Source: Pseudogymnoascus destructans (taxonomy: Eukaryota > Ascomycota > Leotiomycetes > Thelebolales > Thelebolaceae). Taken from it: a stretch of 64,000 nucleotides of DNA. Location of the stretch: contig NW_020167528.1 in NCBI RefSeq assembly GCF_001641265.1, positions 1,178,001 through 1,242,000 on the forward strand, given 5' to 3'. Position numbers and translations under genes: made by a program. Shown piece after piece: positions 41,870 to 52,709 of the stretch. Numbering within the stretch: the stretch's first letter is position 1; each line of letters opens with the position of its first letter. The notes under the pieces are model-generated. The model saw only the letters and a list, made by a program, of their open reading frames with translations. It searched no databases and had not been told where the DNA came from.

Positions 41870-43478
41870 TACGAGCTACCGGAAGTCAAGCTCTTTCGTA
41901 TCGATACCGATACACACCCGAGGCAATATGTCGAAAAAGCCGACATCAAACACACCCCAAGTGTAAGGATGCCTTCTCATCTCTCATTCTAGGGAGTAGA
42001 CTCTGGGTAGCTGCTGTTACGATGGTCATAGAGGTCATGATGCCAGTCCAGGAAAAGTAATCTAGATTGAATCTAAAGAGAGAAGAAGAAGAAGAAGGAA
42101 GGAAGGTGAGGCTATTCCTCATAACATACAGTTGTCTGCTTAGTGGTTGTAACCTTGGTGGCTAAGGCTACACCCGTAATCCCCATAACAACCGTAATAA
42201 CCGTAACAACCGTAACAACCGTAATCCCCGGTATTGGTCGCCAAAACGTCTGCGGGATACGAAGTTGCCTATATACGTTATTCATGCTGAACGCCCATGA
42301 GGCAGCTTCGATTAGATTTCGCCATTTGGAGTGTGGCATTTAATTATGATATCTATAACCTCTCAGACAAGAAACTCAAGCAACGCATGTGATTTTGTTT
42401 GGATCGTTAAGCGATATATGCTCTTATTACCATGCAAGCCATCTATGGAGGGCATTGCATTATCATGCCTCATCCGCAAGAATGAGCATATATACCTAGG
42501 ATTCCGGCGGCGACAGGTGCTGGGGACTCTTTGATTACTGGCCATTGACGGTCGTACTAGGAGCAGATGAAAGTCATACTTGCTTCAGCACACTCCACCC
42601 ACTTTGAGTCATCCATTATTGCGTCGACACGCCGTAAGGTTAACGAGGCATCTAAACACAGCTCTAAGATATTGGTTTTGGATAAATCATCCTTAATCTG
42701 AACTTGGAAGAGAAGCTGTAACGCATCCCAAGCCGAGTCAAGGTTTGAGTAAGGCGATCAGTAATGAATGCTTCGTCAGAAGGATCACACCGATCTCCTC
42801 TGTTGTCGAAGAGAAACTTAGCTCGAGCCCTACATCTTCCAGGAAGGCCTGCCATCCATGCCTCTTCTTGCCACGTCCCCCACAAACGCCCACAAGCTTG
42901 AGCGAACTCTAGGATTTGTAACTGGCGGAAACAGCTCTCGGTGGGGTTGTAATTGGGACTGGGATTAGGACGCTTGCATTTAGGACTGGCGTGTAACGCT
43001 GCTTCCTATCTAAATTCTAAATTCCCTTGGTTGATTTACCGCCCCTGACACGCCAAGAAGTTTAACCCAACCTGGACATCTCTTGGGGATGACGATATCG
43101 AACCGGACTTGGAAGCCCAAGCCTCAGCCTTCTTTCACTTGGCTCAAGGCATTGAAGATGCAATGGACGAGATCCCAGACAATAATCGTATCTTGAGGAA
43201 ACCCCAGGATGAGCTTGTCATTGTGGACACCAACGTCCAGATGCCCATCTGTGTCAACAAACAGAAGATCGAGGTGGGGTCCACCGTTATGTACGCGATG
43301 TCGCCTCAGAAATCCTTGTGGCGCGATTGCGTGACCTTGGCATTTAAGGTTGCCCGTGAGCGTTAGTCCTAGGTGTTTGCTGTAGAGGTTTAAGTCTTTC
43401 AAAGTTGGCATGTCCCAATCCAGGACCAAACCTGCTGTTATTTTCGGGCCAAATTGAGCGCTTTCCCCTGGCCATTCC
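41870..43478. other. Unassigned region with short frames
   Basis: Holds an AACCGTAAC/AACCGTAAT minisatellite at about 42176-42226. One minus-strand frame (about 42664-42960, with GLPGRCRARAKFLFDNRGD) and one plus-strand frame (about 43060-43366, with FFHLAQGIEDAMDEIPD) look protein-like, but neither starts cleanly nor matches a family I know. Probably transposon or gene debris. Confidence 0.3.
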
Positions 43479-43566
43479 TTAGCAAGATGGCCTAGGCAGT
43501 CGATATGAATAAAATGGATGTTTCAAACAACCGATACACCCGATGATTTCTACCATTACAATCTCC

Positions 43567-44120
43567 TCACAAATATTCGTTGAGGGGTTCTGCGGGGAGC
43601 TGTGGGTCGCGGTATGGGGTGCCGCAGCGGGGAGCCGGAGAGGACAGGAAAGGGGGGGGGTTGCGCCAGTGGCGGGGGACAGGCCAGCGAAAGGGAGGAG
43701 GGGGCGCAGCATAGACCTGGATGGGATTGGGGGGGTGCTGGTGCCGCGGCGGGGGACGGGCCGGTGGGAGGGGGGGGGAGGAGGGAGAGCCCACGAGGGG
43801 GTCGGCGGCGGCAGCGGGGGGGGACTGGCTAGGGGCGCCGGAGGGGACGGCGGAGGGGACGGCAGGGGAGACGCGGATGGAGGCGTGGGAGAAGGTGCGG
43901 GAGGAGCCGCGGGAGGAGGGGAGGAGGGGAGGGGGGCGAGGGAGTACGGGCGGTCGGGCACGACGCGGGGCCGGCGGGAGAAGGGGGTGGCCGCGGTAGC
44001 GGCGGCGGGAGCGTCGGGGGCGGTGGAGGCGCTGGCGGGGGTTGGAGTATCTGTTTTTTGTGTTAGCTATCGTTAGCTCGTCGTAGGGATAGAAATGGGA
44101 AAGGGGAACTTACCTGACAT
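43567..44120 (-). CDS. Proline-rich hypothetical protein (2 exons, frameshift suspected)
   Basis: Minus strand: exon 1 is 44114-44120 (ATG TCA G), intron GTAAGT...CAG of 63 bases, exon 2 from 44050. The first 100 residues read MSDTPTPASASTAPDAPAAA... then RRPRVVPDRPYSLAPLP and long Pro/Ser/Ala runs. As written the frame continues to 43479, but one extra C in the nine-C run near 43770 gives a more protein-like end (NPIQVYAAPPPPFRWPVP, GTPYRDPQLPAEPLNEYL) stopping at 43567. The opposite strand is also open because of GC bias. A 5' leader intron (GTAAGTCGCC at about 44203 reading minus) is likely. Function unknown. Confidence 0.45.
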
Positions 44121-44511
44121 GTTGCTGGTTCGATGGTGGTGGGGATCCAGCTTTGTCAGTGTCTGTAATGTGCAAAAGCATCGTGAGAGATGCTGGGCGA
44201 CTTACCTTGCCATATTCGCTGTGAAATTCCATAACGAAGGAAGGAGCGACTGGTTAATGTTTATCTCAATGTTTACACATCGTCATTGTTGGCAGCATCG
44301 CTCTTGCCTTTTCTCTCAATAAGTCCCGAAATAAACTGTCCAAAATCAATGTTATCAATATTATAAAACTATAAAACTAACTATCGGTGGGATATCAAGC
44401 AAATCAAAAACCTCAAACCCCCGCAAACCATCTATACCCGGTGCTGAACAAAAGAAAAAAAAAATGTCTCGTCGTCGTCGTCATTCCCCAGTCTCCCTCG
44501 TCAACCGCCGC

Positions 44512-46357
44512 TTACTTCGCCGCCACAGTAACAGCCTGTCCTTTCCCCCCATTCACAACCACACTCTCCGCCTTCCCCGGCCCCGGCTTCCCCCCAGCCT
44601 GCCCACCTGCCACTCCGGCAGCTCCACCCCCGTCTGCTCCTTAATAGTCGTCATCAGCGGCGGCAGCATCTGGTACACATTCCTAATACTCGCCCCCGCA
44701 TCCGCACCCCCCTCCCCCCCTCTCCATTCCCCGCCTGGTTCCCCGTGTTCCACACCGTAACCTTGGGGTTGAGATTCTGCACCGCCTGCGCGTTGGCGCG
44801 TGCCAGCTCGCCGTAGACCCCCTTCTCGAGCATGAGGTATTGGACCAAGCCAGCGGGGCCACCAAAGGCGTCGCTCATAGCGGCGTATGCGCCTGCCATG
44901 GCTGTGAGACCCTCTGCCTCGGCTTGGCGCGCGATCTTGCCGGCCTCAGCGGCGCGGGTGGCTTTGATGTAAGCTGCCTCCGCGGCAACCTTAACGCGGT
45001 ACGCCTCAGCATCCGCCTTCTTTGCTTCGGCGAGGAAGCTGGACTCTGCAATAACCTTGAGCTTGTAGGCTTCTGCCTCCGCCTTCTTGGAATCGGCAAC
45101 GTATGTCGCCTCTGCGGCGCGGGTGACGCGGAATTTATCTGCATCGGCCTTGGCTTGCGTCTCGAATGCCTTAGCCTGGGCAGTCTGCTTCTCGCGGTCG
45201 GCGTCCGCGGTCGTCTTCGTCTGCGTCTCGTATGCGCGCGCCTCTGCTGCCTTTTGGGCGAGGAAGAAATCGGCGGAGGCTTTGGTTTGAGTCTCGTAGG
45301 CGCGGGCATCTGAGGCTTGTTGCTGGGATTCTCTCAGGATAGTAGCCTTCACGACATCGGAGGCACGGAGACGTTCGATTTCGGTAGCGGCGCGGAGGGA
45401 CTCGACGTCCTTGCGGAGCTGCTCGTCCTTTACCTCGACAGCACGGCTGGCTTCGATCTTGGCGATGTTGACGTCGCGATCAAACGCCGCTTTGCGGGTA
45501 GCGAGGAGCGCCTCGGCTTGCGATTTCTCAGTGTCTCGCTCAGTCTTCTGGACTGCGGTCTCGGCGTGGATCTTGGCTATCTCGCGGTTCTGGCGACCCT
45601 GGCGCTCAGCTTCGCCTACGTTACCGTGCCATTGTGCTTCAGCAACGTCGACACGAGCTTGGTTGGATGCGCCTTCGTGGGCTTTGCGGGAGAGAGAGGC
45701 GAAGTAGTTGGAGTTGGGAGCATCGGTAAGCTCCTTGACGTTTGCGTTGTAGATTTTCAGGCCGAATTGGTCGAGCTCGGACTGGATGTTGTGGTAAATG
45801 CGTTTCTTGAATTGCTCGCGCTCTGTAAAGATCTCTTCCATAGTCATGGAACTGACGAGGACACGGGTCTCGCCCTCGATGATACCCTTGACGATGCTCT
45901 CGATGTGGGCGTGGCCGCCAGTGGTGGCGGCGCCAGCGAGGAGCATGGAGTATTTCATCAGTGCGTCGCCGCGGTCCTCACGGTCCTCGGCGCTGGCCTC
46001 GCCATGGACTATGGCGTTGTCGCCTCGCTGGTTGAGGTCGGGGCCGACGGTGAAGACGACGGGGAGCTCGAATTGGAGCTTCTCTTTGGTCTATCACGTG
46101 TTAGGAAATGATTCCAGATTCATCGGGTAGTCTCAGGCGGAAAATACCATTGCGCGTAAATTCATTGGATAATCACGGGGCTGAATAGTGAAGCGCATGC
46201 ACTGTGAAATGTTAGAATATGATAGTTCCGAGGTTGCGGTGAGACTCACTTTCTGCATGGGCCAGATGAAGCCCTTCTTGGCGATCTTGACGGTGCGGAC
46301 ACCCGCACCGGTGATGGCCAGGTACTCATCTGGCTGGGCAATGGTATAGAAAACCAT
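44512..46357 (-). CDS. floA: Flotillin-like SPFH protein (3 exons, two homopolymer frameshifts)
   Basis: Minus strand exons 46250-46357, 46148-46201 and 44512-46090 (about 580 codons if both shifts are corrected). Seen: N-terminal EYLAITGAGVRTVKIAKKGF, SPFH/PHB region with TKEKLQFELPVVFTVGPD, then a long Ala/Glu-rich coiled coil (many KAEAEAY, AYETQTK units) and a C-terminal stretch IRNVYQMLPPLMTTIKEQTG followed by AESVVVNGGKGQAVTVAAK. The frame breaks at the G runs at 44707-44720 and again at 44590-44595; one added G at each restores the family C-terminus. Known: fungal flotillins mark plasma-membrane microdomains. I treat the shifts as probable sequencing errors. Confidence 0.85.
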
Positions 46358-47817
46358 TGTGGCTGTTGTGAGAGATTGATGTGAGATTGATGTGGGATTG
46401 ATTAGCAGAGTGTTGGGGGGTTGTGTGATAAACGTATGAGCGGGCGAGTGACGCGAGAGTCGATGAGTTGAGTGAACACAGGAATCGAATAAAATCGAAT
46501 GAAGCCTAGAGAATAAAGAAAAGAAGGGAGGGAGAAGAGGTGAATGGTCCCTTTATATATGCAAATACTGGAATGAATGTGACGTGAAGAGGGGGAATGA
46601 ATGAATGGGCAGCCATATTAGCATAGCAGGCAGGAGAGTTAGCCTTGGTTCTTGGTACAGCGCTAGAAGGAAATGAGTCCTTCTAGCGGATATGGGATGG
46701 GATAGTACGGGATTGATGGTATGGTACGGAGAATGGGCACGGTGGGGGGATGTGAGGAGGAGGCGTGGAGACGTGGGAGGCGGTGATTGATTGAGTTGGA
46801 GGGAGCAAGGGAGGAAGGAGATGGCTACCTCGTTGGGCTGCAACCTCACTCAGCCCCAGCCTCATCGCTGATGCTGTTTGACACCATACGAGGAACATCA
46901 TCCCACTACTGAAGTGGCCGTGAGGCTTTTTGGCCAACCCCGAGGCTTTTCCAGTACTCTCACTCGTTGTACGTTCTTGGGAGATTTGAAGAGAAGATAT
47001 CGATAAAGATATCGATAAAGATATATCGAGAAAGATAAAGGGGTTTCTCGAATCTAGCCATATGCATGCCAATTAAACCCCCTAAATCCCTCTACACCTG
47101 CCCCAGAAACTCGGTTCAAGCGGAACGGTTAAAACGTTGTCCTTCGCTGAGCCGCAGGAACGCCTGCCCGTAGCCTTCTCGTCCCCCGACCACACGCGCC
47201 CAGAACTTCGTTCGCCTTGCTGCTCACCCTCCGCTTCTCTCCGCTGATCGCCGCCTAGGCGCTTGTAGGATTCCCTTGCTGTGCCGCTGTGCCGCCTTTC
47301 CGTGCCTGCCTGACCGCCGTTCTTGACTTCCTTTATTCCTCGCTTAGAGATAACGTTCTCCGCGGCTGGTCTTTCTATCCACCGTGCGTTTGTTCTCCGC
47401 GGCAAGTGGTGCGATCGAAGCCTTGTCCGACGCTAGCGGGTATCTCATCGCCTCGATAGGTGCATGTGATCAGTATACGTCAGGAAGAGATAAAGTTGGA
47501 GTGAGACGGACGCTAAGCGCGGTGTGTGTCGGAAAGAGATATCATCTTGAAAACCGAAGACTTGGAGACCGAAGACCGAGGGGCTGTTCGTTTTTAGGCG
47601 GACGGGAAAGATTCACCGACGCTACGAGGGTCGATTCTCACCTTCCTCCCATCTCTGCCTCAGTCAGACCATCAGGCGCATCATCGTCATCGTCAAACAT
47701 CACAATCCATCGCCAACTCCCCCAAATCTCTGAGTCATCTCTCCATCATCTCAGAACCTCACATCACCATCATCCATTCACTCTCCTCCCTAAACTCACA
47801 CAACCACCACCCAAAAA
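46358..47817. other. Long intergenic region upstream of flotillin
   Basis: About 1.46 kb with short frames on both strands but no recognisable protein. A tandem of GATATCGATAAA lies near 46995-47030. Likely promoters of the two divergent genes. Confidence 0.35.
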
Positions 47818-48439
47818 ATGAGCACCTCCAAATCCCCCCTCCCCACCGACTTCCCCACCGACCCCTCCTCCCCTCTGACCTCCCTCCCCCCGCCTACACC
47901 TCAATCTACGACTCCCCTCCCCCCCTAGCGACACCAAACAATCCCCCCCCAACCCCCTCACCAACCTCCGCACCCGCATCGCCGCAAACCGCTCCTCCAG
48001 CTCCGACCCCGCCGCCCTTCTCCACCGCCGCCTGGTATCCCACATGGCATCGCGGACCGAGGAATTTTTGAACGCCTACGGCACCACGGCATTTACTTCC
48101 GCGCGTCTGACTTTCTGCGCTAATGGCCACGTTAGTCCAACTTCCACGGAGGTATTGGCGGGGACGGCTGCAGAGGCGGCGGAGAAGGAGTATATTGAGT
48201 TTGATGTTCTTGAGTCTGATCATTTCTGGACGGATAGGGAGGCGGCGAATGGGTTGGCGAAGGGGTTGGAGAGGGTGCTAGAGGAGAAATTGGGGCTGAA
48301 GGGGATGAGGGGGGAGGGGATTGATGTGCAGGTGCGTGAGGAGGGGGGGGGGTGGAGGAGGGAGAATGTTTTTGGGGTTTGGGAGACGGGGACGGGGTGG
48401 GGGGTTGTGGTTAGGGTGAAGGTTGATGTTGGGGAGTAA
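47818..48439 (+). CDS. Hypothetical protein with two apparent homopolymer frameshifts
   Basis: The 3' part (48044-48439) is open: FLNAYGTTAFTSARLTFCANG, YIEFDVLESDHFWTDREAANG and ENVFGVWETGTGWGVVVRVK. Upstream, three frames join if one C is added near 47870 and one in the C run at 47920-47928; the product then begins MSTSKSPLPTDFPTD, contains LPPPAYTSIYDSPPP and LRTRIAANRSSSSDPAALL and is about 207 residues. No known family recognised. Both corrections are single-base gains in C runs, as in the flotillin gene, so base-calling error is likely. The unmodified reading starts at 48044 and would give 131 residues. Confidence 0.5.
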
Positions 48440-49079
48440 AGGAAAGGGGATGGGGTGGGATGGGGTTAGTAGTAGAATAGTTCCATCTACACAAATATAG
48501 TCTACTATCAAAACCCATTCTTAAAGGCTAGGATGAGCCTAGTGCTTCATACGAAGTGATGAATCGAGTATTATACGCGTTGACTCCATTATCCTAATCA
48601 AAAATTCACACTTGTCTATGTTATATATGCCTTTTTGGTCGATTCTATGCTCTTAAACCACTTTCTTATATGCGTTAAACCACGCGTTAAACACTAGTTT
48701 TATAGCCCCGTCCATTTGTACGGACTTAATGCAATGTCTAATAGCAACTTTAAGATGTGGATGTCGTATAATAAAACGGGGGACCTAGTCCTAGCTAAGG
48801 GTGTGCTATAGTAGGAGTTTAAGTTTACTAAGTGTCACGTTGTCTAAATTGTATCTTCGTTTTGTACGCAGCTCCTTAGCTATTTCTTTTAGTAGGTAAT
48901 GCCCTAGAGAGTATCTACTGATTGTTAAGTCTTTAATCTACTTAAGAAGCACATTCTCTTACATGTACAAGAGTTTCTACTGTTATTAGCAGGCTCAACG
49001 ACATATAACCCACCATTAACGCGACGTGTCAATGTGCTCGGTGATGCTTTTTATAGGCATTGTCTGAGCTGTTTTGATG
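48440..49079. other. AT-rich decayed region
   Basis: No open frame of note. Composition shifts abruptly to AT-rich compared with the GC-rich genes on either side, as expected of RIP-mutated repeat DNA. Probably the flank of the transposase relic that follows. Confidence 0.4.
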
Positions 49080-49265
49080 ATGCGCAATTCGGTTTTTAAT
49101 ATACTGCGACTGTGAAGATGCTTCAACTAGGTTGTTTGGTGTCTTTGAAACCCAAGGTGCTTGTATGCCAATAGCCTCTTAGGTGGTGTTGGAGTCCGCA
49201 ACTGAACATTTGGTTTTAACAGAACACGTTCTGCATCTAACGGGACAAGCACTGCTCTGCGAAAC
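49080..49265 (-). pseudogene. RIP-degraded relic of a pogo-like transposase
   Basis: On the minus strand this stretch aligns without large gaps to the C-terminal coding part of the transposase at 52815-53000. Examples are CAATTCG(G/A)TTT, GGTGTTGGAGTCCGCAAC against GGAGTTGGAGTCCGTAAC, and GCACTGCTCTGCGAAA against GCCAGCTCCGCGGAA. Most differences are transitions and all frames are closed by stops. Confidence 0.6.
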
Positions 49266-49622
49266 CCCCCTTTGATAAAGTCATGAATAAAGCTGATAAT
49301 AAAGCTGATTATATTAATATTTTAATTAACTACTCAATAAACTCATCTCTCACTAACCATCCACTTCTGTCTCCTCCCCTTTCTCATCGCAAAACAAAAC
49401 CAAAGAAACATTGCCGCGAATAATCAGGCCCATGGCGTCCCTGCGGCCAGGCAACAGACAAACCGTCTATGCCTCCAAAACGCCACCCCCCCGGGCTAAA
49501 CAGCGCCATTGGTACTGATTTGATTTCCCAGCTCCGATCACGTCCTAGAACGCGACCAGAGTCTCACTTCTCTTCCCTTCCCCCCAGGGCCTAAAGAGAT
49601 GGTAAAGAACACAGGAGAAGCT
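49266..49622. other. Spacer
   Basis: TTAATTAA-rich stretch near 49310-49330, then ordinary sequence. No gene seen. Confidence 0.35.
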
Positions 49623-49892
49623 CTAATGCGGCCCCATAATATTCCCTCTCCCAGCACCGTATTTCTCCATCATCGCCTGGGTAGGAGTACGCGCTTCCTT
49701 GCTGGCTGCTTCCTTCTCTGGCGACGGGCCGGAGAGAATTTTCTTGGTTTTTTGGAGGAAGGAATCCCCTTTAGAGGGTTTGGAGGAGGAAGAGCAGGAG
49801 GATTGCTTGGTGTCGCGGATGGTGTCGACGGTGGATGTGGTGGTGGAGTAGGAGTAGGTTGAGGAGGCGTAGGAGGTGGGTGGGGATGGCAT
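49623..49892 (-). CDS. Small Ser/Thr-rich hypothetical protein (89 residues)
   Basis: Start at 49892 (MPSPPTSYASSTYSYS); an upstream in-frame ATG at 49922 exists. Seen: a Ser/Thr/Tyr-rich N-terminus, a Lys/Ser middle (KPSKGDSFLQKTKKILSG) and a C-terminus EARTPTQAMMEKYGAGRGNI. The charged C-terminal half looks like conserved protein rather than chance. Single exon, no signal peptide or membrane segment. Function unknown. Confidence 0.5.
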   Translation of the reverse strand: MPSPPTSYASSTYSYSTTTSTVDTIRDTKQSSCSSSSKPSKGDSFLQKTKKILSGPSPEKEAASKEARTPTQAMMEKYGAGRGNIMGPH

Positions 49893-50067
49893 GGTGGTGG
49901 TGTGGTTGTGGGTTGGGAACATATAAATTTGTTGATTGGGATTGGGAGGAAGTTGTATCGTAGAGCGGAGATGTTCAGTGTAGTGATTGTTTTCTGTCTT
50001 TGATTCCTATTGTCTGTCTTTTCTGGGGCCCCCCTTTCCCCGTCCATAGAGGGCATACTTATACTTT

Positions 50068-50550
50068 ATCCCGATCCCGATCCCGATCCCCATCCCCATC
50101 CCCATCCCCATCCCCATCCCCATCCCCATCCCCATCCCCATCCCATCCCCATCCCCATCCCCATCCCATCCCCATCCCCATCCCCATCCCATCCCCATCC
50201 CCATCCCCATCCCCATCCCATCCCCATCCCCATCCCATCCCCATCCCCATCCCCATCCCCATCCCCATCCCCATCCCCATCCCCATCCCATCCCCATCCC
50301 ATCCCCATCCCCATCCCCATCCCCATCCCCATCCCCATCCCCATCCCCATCCCCATCCCCATCCCATCCCCATCCCCATCCCCATCCCCATCCCCATCCC
50401 CATCCCCATCCCCATCCCCATCCCCATCCCCATCCCCATCCCCATCCCCATCCCCATCCCCATCCCCATCCCCATCCCCCATCCCCATCCCCATCCCCAT
50501 CCCCATCCCCATCCCCATCCCCATCCCCATCCCCATCCCCATCCCCATCC
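50068..50550. repeat. CCCCAT hexanucleotide array, about 480 bases
   Basis: About 80 units of CCCCAT, with scattered five-base units (CCCAT) at 50145, 50167, 50188, 50219, 50236, 50289, 50299 and 50364 and a few seven-base ones. The first three units are variant (CCCGAT). The G-rich strand, ATGGGG repeated, has runs of four G every two bases and should form quadruplexes. All six frames are open through it, which generates meaningless long ORFs. Confidence 0.97.
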
Positions 50551-50823
50551 AGCCTCCATCGCTCATCACCTCTTACCTCCCATTTCCAATCCACGCACAC
50601 GCATCCGCCTACGTACCAACCCTCGTCAGCATCCAGAGCTACTGTACCTTTTTTCCTACCGAGACCAGATCCAGACCATCCCGGTCCATCTCGCATCAGA
50701 GCAGTCACCCTTCTATCCAACTACATTACCTAGCACGCACACGACACGCCCGCCGCTGAATCACTGCGGGCTCAGACAACTACATTACCTAGCACGCACA
50801 TGCACATGCATACGCACACGCAC

Positions 50824-50935
50824 GGCATCCTTGGTTTGAGGCGTCGGCATCATTGGTCTGAGGCGTCGGCATCCTTGGTCTGAGGCGTCGGCATCCTTGG
50901 TCTGAGGCGTCGGCATCCTTGTTTCCTGAGGCGTC
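50824..50935. repeat. 22-base tandem repeat, five copies
   Basis: Unit GGCATCCTTGGTCTGAGGCG followed by TC, repeated five times with one or two substitutions and a two-base insertion in the last copy. Confidence 0.9.
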
Positions 50936-51406
50936 AGCGCGGTGTCGTAAGCCGGTGTATATCGGACGACCAGCCAGCCAGCAAGGTTCTACGTGTGTGC
51001 GTCTTGCAGTTTTCCAAGCATGCGTGTGTCTTTTGTTGTTGCTGAGCAATCTTTCTACTCACGCTCTCCTGAACTATAGCAAGAAAACCACCACCACCAA
51101 TTCATCATACCCACGTGACACCTAAATATCCCTCCCAAGAATCGTGCTCCCTCCTTGCTAACCTCATCCCTCCATCCCCTCCATCCCCTCCATCCCCCTC
51201 CTTGCTAACCTCATCCCCTCCATCCCCTCCAGCCCCGCCCATGACTCAACCCTCCCCCCCCCCGTTCCCCCAAAAAACCCTCACCAAAAAACCCTCACCA
51301 CACCCTCGCTCCCACTAAGGAATAACCACATAAACCTTAATCCTCCCCGCCAAGCCGTTGACGAATCCATTGCCTCGCCTTCTCCGGCTATCGCAATTCC
51401 CCATGG

Positions 51407-51473
51407 GTTGTTTCTGGGGATACTGCGGCGCCGTGTCATGCGTTGTTTCTGGGGATACTGCGGCGCCGTGTCA
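51407..51473. repeat. 35-base tandem duplication
   Basis: GTTGTTTCTGGGGATACTGC followed by GGCGCCGTGTCA occurs twice, 35 bases apart, without a mismatch in the shared part. Confidence 0.85.
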
Positions 51474-52235
51474 GACGTACAGTAGAGTCACAGATCGGAT
51501 GGCAGGTGGGTCTACGGAGTAGGTACGATAAGATGGGATGGTCTAGATTGGGAAGCTCGATACTACTGTGACACTACGTGGTAATTTTGTTGATGTTACG
51601 GAGGCCTCGACGATGATGGCGCGGCTGTGCATCGTGGAATGGATGGTTGGTTCTGTGACGCGTTGAGGGGGGACTGCTGCCGCTGCCGGTGCCGGGATGC
51701 CGAGGGGGATTACTATACTCATGACTGTATCCCGCAGTGAATGAAAAGGTAGGTGATGCGAGACGACGCGTACGAAGTGCTTCAATGACGCCATCAGGAT
51801 TGTGGGTACGGTGTAGGGCGTTAATCACATGTTTGAATTTGAAAACTTATAACGTGGTTTATCAGTACGTCGGACATATCAGTACCTCGGACACTTTTCA
51901 TTGGCATTCTACTTTGAATATCAATAAATCAACCATAACATATTAAATTAACTATAACTAAGCGGAATCAGATGAACTAGACATATCTATAGCTTCTTGA
52001 CAAGTTCGCGCATTATGACCAGCTTTTCCACAGATCCCACAGCATCGCCTAGACGGTTGCCCCTCCTTGCGACTACCCCCAACCGCACGTACGTCGCGTC
52101 GTACCTGCTCATCCACATCCTTCTGTGCGATAATAGCCTGTGCATCCTCTACTATAAGTGCACCTCCTTCACGGACACGAGCCTTTTTAGCCCTGCGGCA
52201 TTTGCTAAGGGCTTCGTTGGCTGCTCGAAGGGTAC

Positions 52236-52709
52236 TGTTACGACGGAACAAGAAGGCTGGCCAACTACAGGACAGGAAGGAGGGAGGTCGCATGAGACCG
52301 GCCCTGGTACCTGGAGGGGCAGCGGGGAATAGTAGTTCCGAAAGTATCACGTGACGGACTCGCAGGATGATGAGAAGAGTCCTAAGAGTCCAGGACTCCG
52401 AGGACTCGAGTGAGTTCCCAGGAGTCCACTAGGCACGTGACGGACTCGCAGGATGAGAGAAGAGTCCTAAGAGTCCAGGACTCCGAGGACTCGAGTGAGT
52501 TCCCAAGAGTCCACTAGGCACGACGCCACTATATAAGTAGATAGTATTTCCTTAGATAGGAGCTTCGTGCTCAACTCAATACAGTATTTGTTATATACTA
52601 GTAACGTGTTACTTGAAGCCTTTGTGTCTGATCCCCTGCCTCCTCTGATAAGTAAACCTTTACGCAAGAGAACCTCTGTGTCTTCTATCGTTTAGAAGTC
52701 AGCGTTACA
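52236..52709 (+). mobile_element. Solo LTR, family 1 (474 bases)
   Basis: TGTTACGACGGA...CAGCGTTACA with a five-base target-site duplication GGTAC at 52231-52235 and 52710-52714. Contains two tandem copies of an 86-base unit (from 52348 and 52434), each beginning CACGTGACGGACTCGCAGG, and a TATATAAG box near 52530, so transcription would run on the plus strand. No internal retrotransposon sequence: a solo LTR left by LTR-LTR recombination. Confidence 0.9.

Larger units (their letters stand above)
50551..51851. other. Repeat-rich intergenic region
   Basis: Contains the 22-base and 35-base repeats listed separately and CCATCCCCT tracts near 51170-51230. A minus-strand frame at 51543-51794 is open but has no recognisable content, and I do not call it a gene. 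Confidence 0.4.

Noticed and set aside
43543..44076. Plus-strand Gly-rich frame of 177 codons
   Set aside because: Opposite strand of the proline-rich gene; open because of GC bias. The splice signals and protein-like ends are on the minus strand.
47082..47405. 107-codon minus-strand frame rich in Arg, Gly and Glu
   Set aside because: Composition follows local base bias; no conserved motif; overlapping frames on the other strand are equally open.
50000..50839. Long open frames of 160-280 codons on both strands
   Set aside because: They only translate the CCCCAT hexamer repeat (Pro-Ile, Pro-His, Gly-Trp/Gly-Met runs); no start context or non-repeat protein content.
51543..51828. Two overlapping minus-strand frames of about 84 codons
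   Set aside because: No recognisable domain, no splice or promoter support, and they overlap in different frames.
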